Under the pieces are notes generated by a model that had not been told where the DNA came from, searched no databases, and saw only the letters and a list, made by a program, of their open reading frames with translations. Shown here one piece after another: positions 61,201-64,000 of a stretch of DNA of 64,000 nt (the first letter of the stretch is position 1; every line of letters begins with the position of its first letter). This stretch comes from Pithys albifrons albifrons (Eukaryota; Chordata; Aves; Passeriformes; Thamnophilidae), in the NCBI RefSeq assembly GCF_047495875.1, contig NC_092461.1:44719601-44783600 (forward strand), in the 5' to 3' direction. The position numbers and the translations under genes were made by a program.

Positions 61201-63023
61201 AGATCTTACTAAATAAATAAATAAACCCCCCCAAATTACCCATATATTCAATGTAAAATAATTCAATGAACAAATAAATAAATGCTATAGAGGCGTGGAA
61301 TAATATTGTCTTGCCTTCTAAAGAAATTAAATAGATTTTAAATAATAAACAAGCCAACCTATACTCCTTGCCATAGAAAAAAATGAATCAGCATAGAGAC
61401 AGGCATGGTACTTGCTTACCACTGTATCTGCACAAGGTTTATAAAGACAGGGTGACATAATCCACATCTAGTTTTCACTGCATAACACATAAAAATATAT
61501 TTTTCATAGTGTATTCACACATGCCTTTCTTTTCTAGGGGGATTGTTATATTGGTTCAGTCTTAGGTTTTATGTCCAATACTTGTAAAAAGTAGATGTTT
61601 TTTAAACTCTGTTTTCCGAGCTAGTCTGTCCTCAGGTAAAAAGAAGGTTATTGCACTTAATAATAATTTTCCATACATTAAATTCAGAAAATTATGGATT
61701 CTGAAGCACACAAAAATTTCATTAAAGCACACAGAGAAAAGAAGATCTATGAAAAACAACTTTGAAGAAGATATTAAAGTTAACATTCTCAACTTACTAT
61801 CTAATGAACTAAAAATTAAAATATTCTGAAACTGATGTATCTGAAGAAAATTCTATCTGGGAAATATTCTACAAAGTTGAAGATGATTTTCTGTTTGTTT
61901 GTTTATTTTACTGCTGTTAGTGGCATAGCTTGAAATAAAATACATTTTGGCTGGCTAGCTTCACATATTTTCCATTTATTTCCCGGAGAGACTTTTTGAC
62001 TATCAGCTAGACCTTGAGGCAGTTTAAATGAAAGAATCAGTTTCACAGTAAACTGAAAAACTAACTACTAATGTGTTTAGAGAAAGAATAAGCACATTAA
62101 AAAGAAGCTACTAATATGAAAATATTTTATCAATGAGCTAACAGAGAACTAAATTAAAGGCATCAGGAAAGTACTATGAATGCAGACATGGGCAGAAAAC
62201 AACCTGGAACAAGGACATAGCAGATTAATTTCTTTGTATCATCATATGCCAGTTCAAAGTACCTCAAAAATATAATGAGACTCATACAGTTAATGGTCAT
62301 TTTGATGAAGGTTGATTACAGCAAATGACCTAAATATCCTCTTTGGTCTCTTTATGCTTTCATTTTGGAGACCTGCAGATAGTGGAACCTGAACCATTAA
62401 AGTTCTTAACAGGAAGAGTGTACAGGGTTTTAGCGAAGTACAGTAGTTCCAGCTGATGAGCAACCTTTACATTCCATTCAACATCACAGTTCCTCTTTTT
62501 GCATTAACTTTTATTTCAATAAGAGAGAAGGTTACACTGACCTCTTTTACAGTTAATGGAAATATATTTTTGTAATAATTTCATTTTACTTATTTTGGAA
62601 TTGTGACAAAAGCATATTAAATTACAGATGATCCTATTTTGAAACAATACCAATTTTAATTTTTTGAAGAAAGGTAAATGCAATTATTATACTTCTTGTA
62701 AAAATAAGTAAATATTTCATACTAAATGAAACTTCTGCAGTCCATTCCCTTGTAGCCAATGAAATTTTCTCTAGCCACTGAAAACACCTGAGAAAATGTT
62801 ATTAGGATAAAAATTGTATTTGACATTGTTAAGGAAAGCAAAACAAATTGTACTAGCCTTGGAAAACATATTTTATGCATTTGCTAGTACTATTGACTTA
62901 TGATAGTTTTGTGTTCCTAGAGCAAGTTGTTGTAAATTCATACCACTTTTAATACAAAAAATATAAGTGAAGATTCTATTTTTCTTTTCTTTGTTTGAGT
63001 TAATTTCTCTATTCATTACTCCC

Positions 63024-63028
<5 letters not shown>

Positions 63029-63077
<49 letters not shown>
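63029..63077. repeat. (AT)n microsatellite
   Basis: About 24 uninterrupted AT units are followed by AAAACCCC. This is the third long AT run in the window (with 12009 and 48406). Confidence 0.95.
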
Positions 63078-63081
<4 letters not shown>

Positions 63082-63191
63082 CCCAAAAAACTATGTAACT
63101 ATAGTCATGGACTGTGGCTGTGGATACATTAATCTACTTAAGTCTTCTACTTACACTACTTGAATTCATAAATGACTTCTGATTTAATTCA

Positions 63192-63700
63192 TAGAATCAC
63201 AGAATCATAGAATGGTTTGGGTTGGGTTGGGCCATATAATTCCCACGCTCCTACTATGGGCAGGGGCACCTTCCATTAGACCAGATTGCTCAAACCCCAT
63301 CCAGCCTGACTTTGAACACTTCTAGGGATGGAGTATCCACAACTTCTTTGGACAAACTGTTCCATTGATCAACCCCCTCCAGATAAGAATTTCTTCCTAA
63401 AATCTGATCTAAACCTACCTTTCAGTTTAAAACCCTTCTCTCTTGTCCTATCACTTCATGACCTTGTCAAAAGTACCTCTCCAGCTCTCTTTTATGCCCC
63501 CTTTCAGCACTGGAAGACTGCTGTAAGTTCTCCTGGAGCCTTTTCTTCTCCAGGTGGAACAATCTCATGTCTCTCAGTCTGTCTTCATAGGAGGGGTGTT
63601 CTATCCCCTCTCATCATCCCTCCTCTGGACTCGCTCCAAGAAGTCAATGTCCTTCTTGTACTGGGGACCCCAGTGGTGTATGCAGAATTTCTCATGACAT
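63192..63700 (-). mobile_element. CR1 LINE 3' end, - strand
   Basis: It starts at the antisense CR1 tail ATAGAATCACAGAATCATAG, then AATGGTTTGGGTTGG, CTACTATGGGCAGGGGCACC, CTCTTGTCCTATCACTTCATG, CCCTTTCAGCACTGG, TCTTCATAGGAGGGGTGTTC and GACCCCAGTGG. It is the best preserved CR1 in the window and is 5'-truncated near 63700. The 133-codon open frame over it is the antisense of CR1 and is not a gene. Confidence 0.93.
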
Positions 63701-64000
63701 TAGGAAATACTGTGTTTATTTCCCACTAGGTTGAATAATACTGTACATATAATCTTGATCTGTAGAGATCATCTTGAGTGTCATCACTCAGTGCATACAG
63801 GACAGCTGCAGGATCAGGATGTAAAGCCTCATTCCATAGCCTCAAGCTTTACTGGTAGTTTTATTTAAGACTCCAAGAGGTCCCACACGGACTTTTGTAA
63901 AGGATTTTAGTTTTTTCATACCTTGAATTGAAAAAAAAGAAAAAGCTATGCACTTATTCTCAAGACACCTCTTTTAAATTTAGTAAGAAAAAAGGTAACC

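Noticed and set aside
63328..63729. 133-codon + strand frame
   Set aside because: It is the antisense of a CR1 3' region.

Overview
The window is vertebrate nuclear DNA, almost certainly from a bird and probably a songbird. It is A+T-rich, has long introns with GT-AG splice sites, and carries CR1 LINE fragments with the typical CR1 3' tail (repeats of ATTCTATG/ATTCTGTG) and avian-type ERV LTRs. There are no operons, prokaryotic promoters or CRISPR arrays.

The only protein-coding gene I can support is an internal part of a CSMD (CUB and Sushi multiple domains) gene on the + strand. Twelve coding exons can be placed to the base at 296-434, 4867-5054, 7474-7662, 16576-16692, 23106-23321, 23927-24115, 29381-29550, 37959-38115, 41377-41568, 42365-42491, 43183-43385 and 58571-58762. 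They total 2079 nt (693 codons), every splice joint keeps frame, and none contains a stop. The product reads CUB-Sushi four times. Wording such as LDPGIPVHGRRYGHDF, CEKNHWWSHPLPTC and [14 protein letters not shown] matches my memory of CSMD3 rather than CSMD1 or CSMD2. By recall of the family layout these would be CUB/Sushi pairs 5-8 of 14, an inferred number. The first codon is completed by an exon before the window, and the last exon splices to one after 64000. CSMD3 is a very large, mainly neural, single-pass membrane protein; all of this segment is extracellular.

The rest is intron, about 97 percent of the window. Four ERV LTRs are proposed, all apparently on the - strand. Three have TG...CA ends and an exact 5-bp target duplication that I found by reading: 7933-8507 (CAAGG), 46153-46520 (TTTTC, nested in a CR1) and 48259-49168 (ATGCT). 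One is weaker: 33234-33888 (TACAC). CR1 fragments lie at 18455-18929, 27321-27485, 39335-39595, 45842-46147 plus 46545-46810, 55710-56400 (an older type), 61005-61200 and 63192-63700. Long microsatellites lie near 12009, 48406, 50092 and 63029.

The most unusual item is a composite minus-strand element at 21813-22176. It joins a tRNA-Gln-like head to a 5S-rRNA-like segment, then an unrelated body ending in a (CATA)n tail, and it keeps many CpGs. It looks like a SINE of chimeric Pol III origin whose module order differs from the published AmnSINE1 order as I remember it. I found no novel multi-gene system here; the findings are elements, structures and exon-architecture points inside one large gene.
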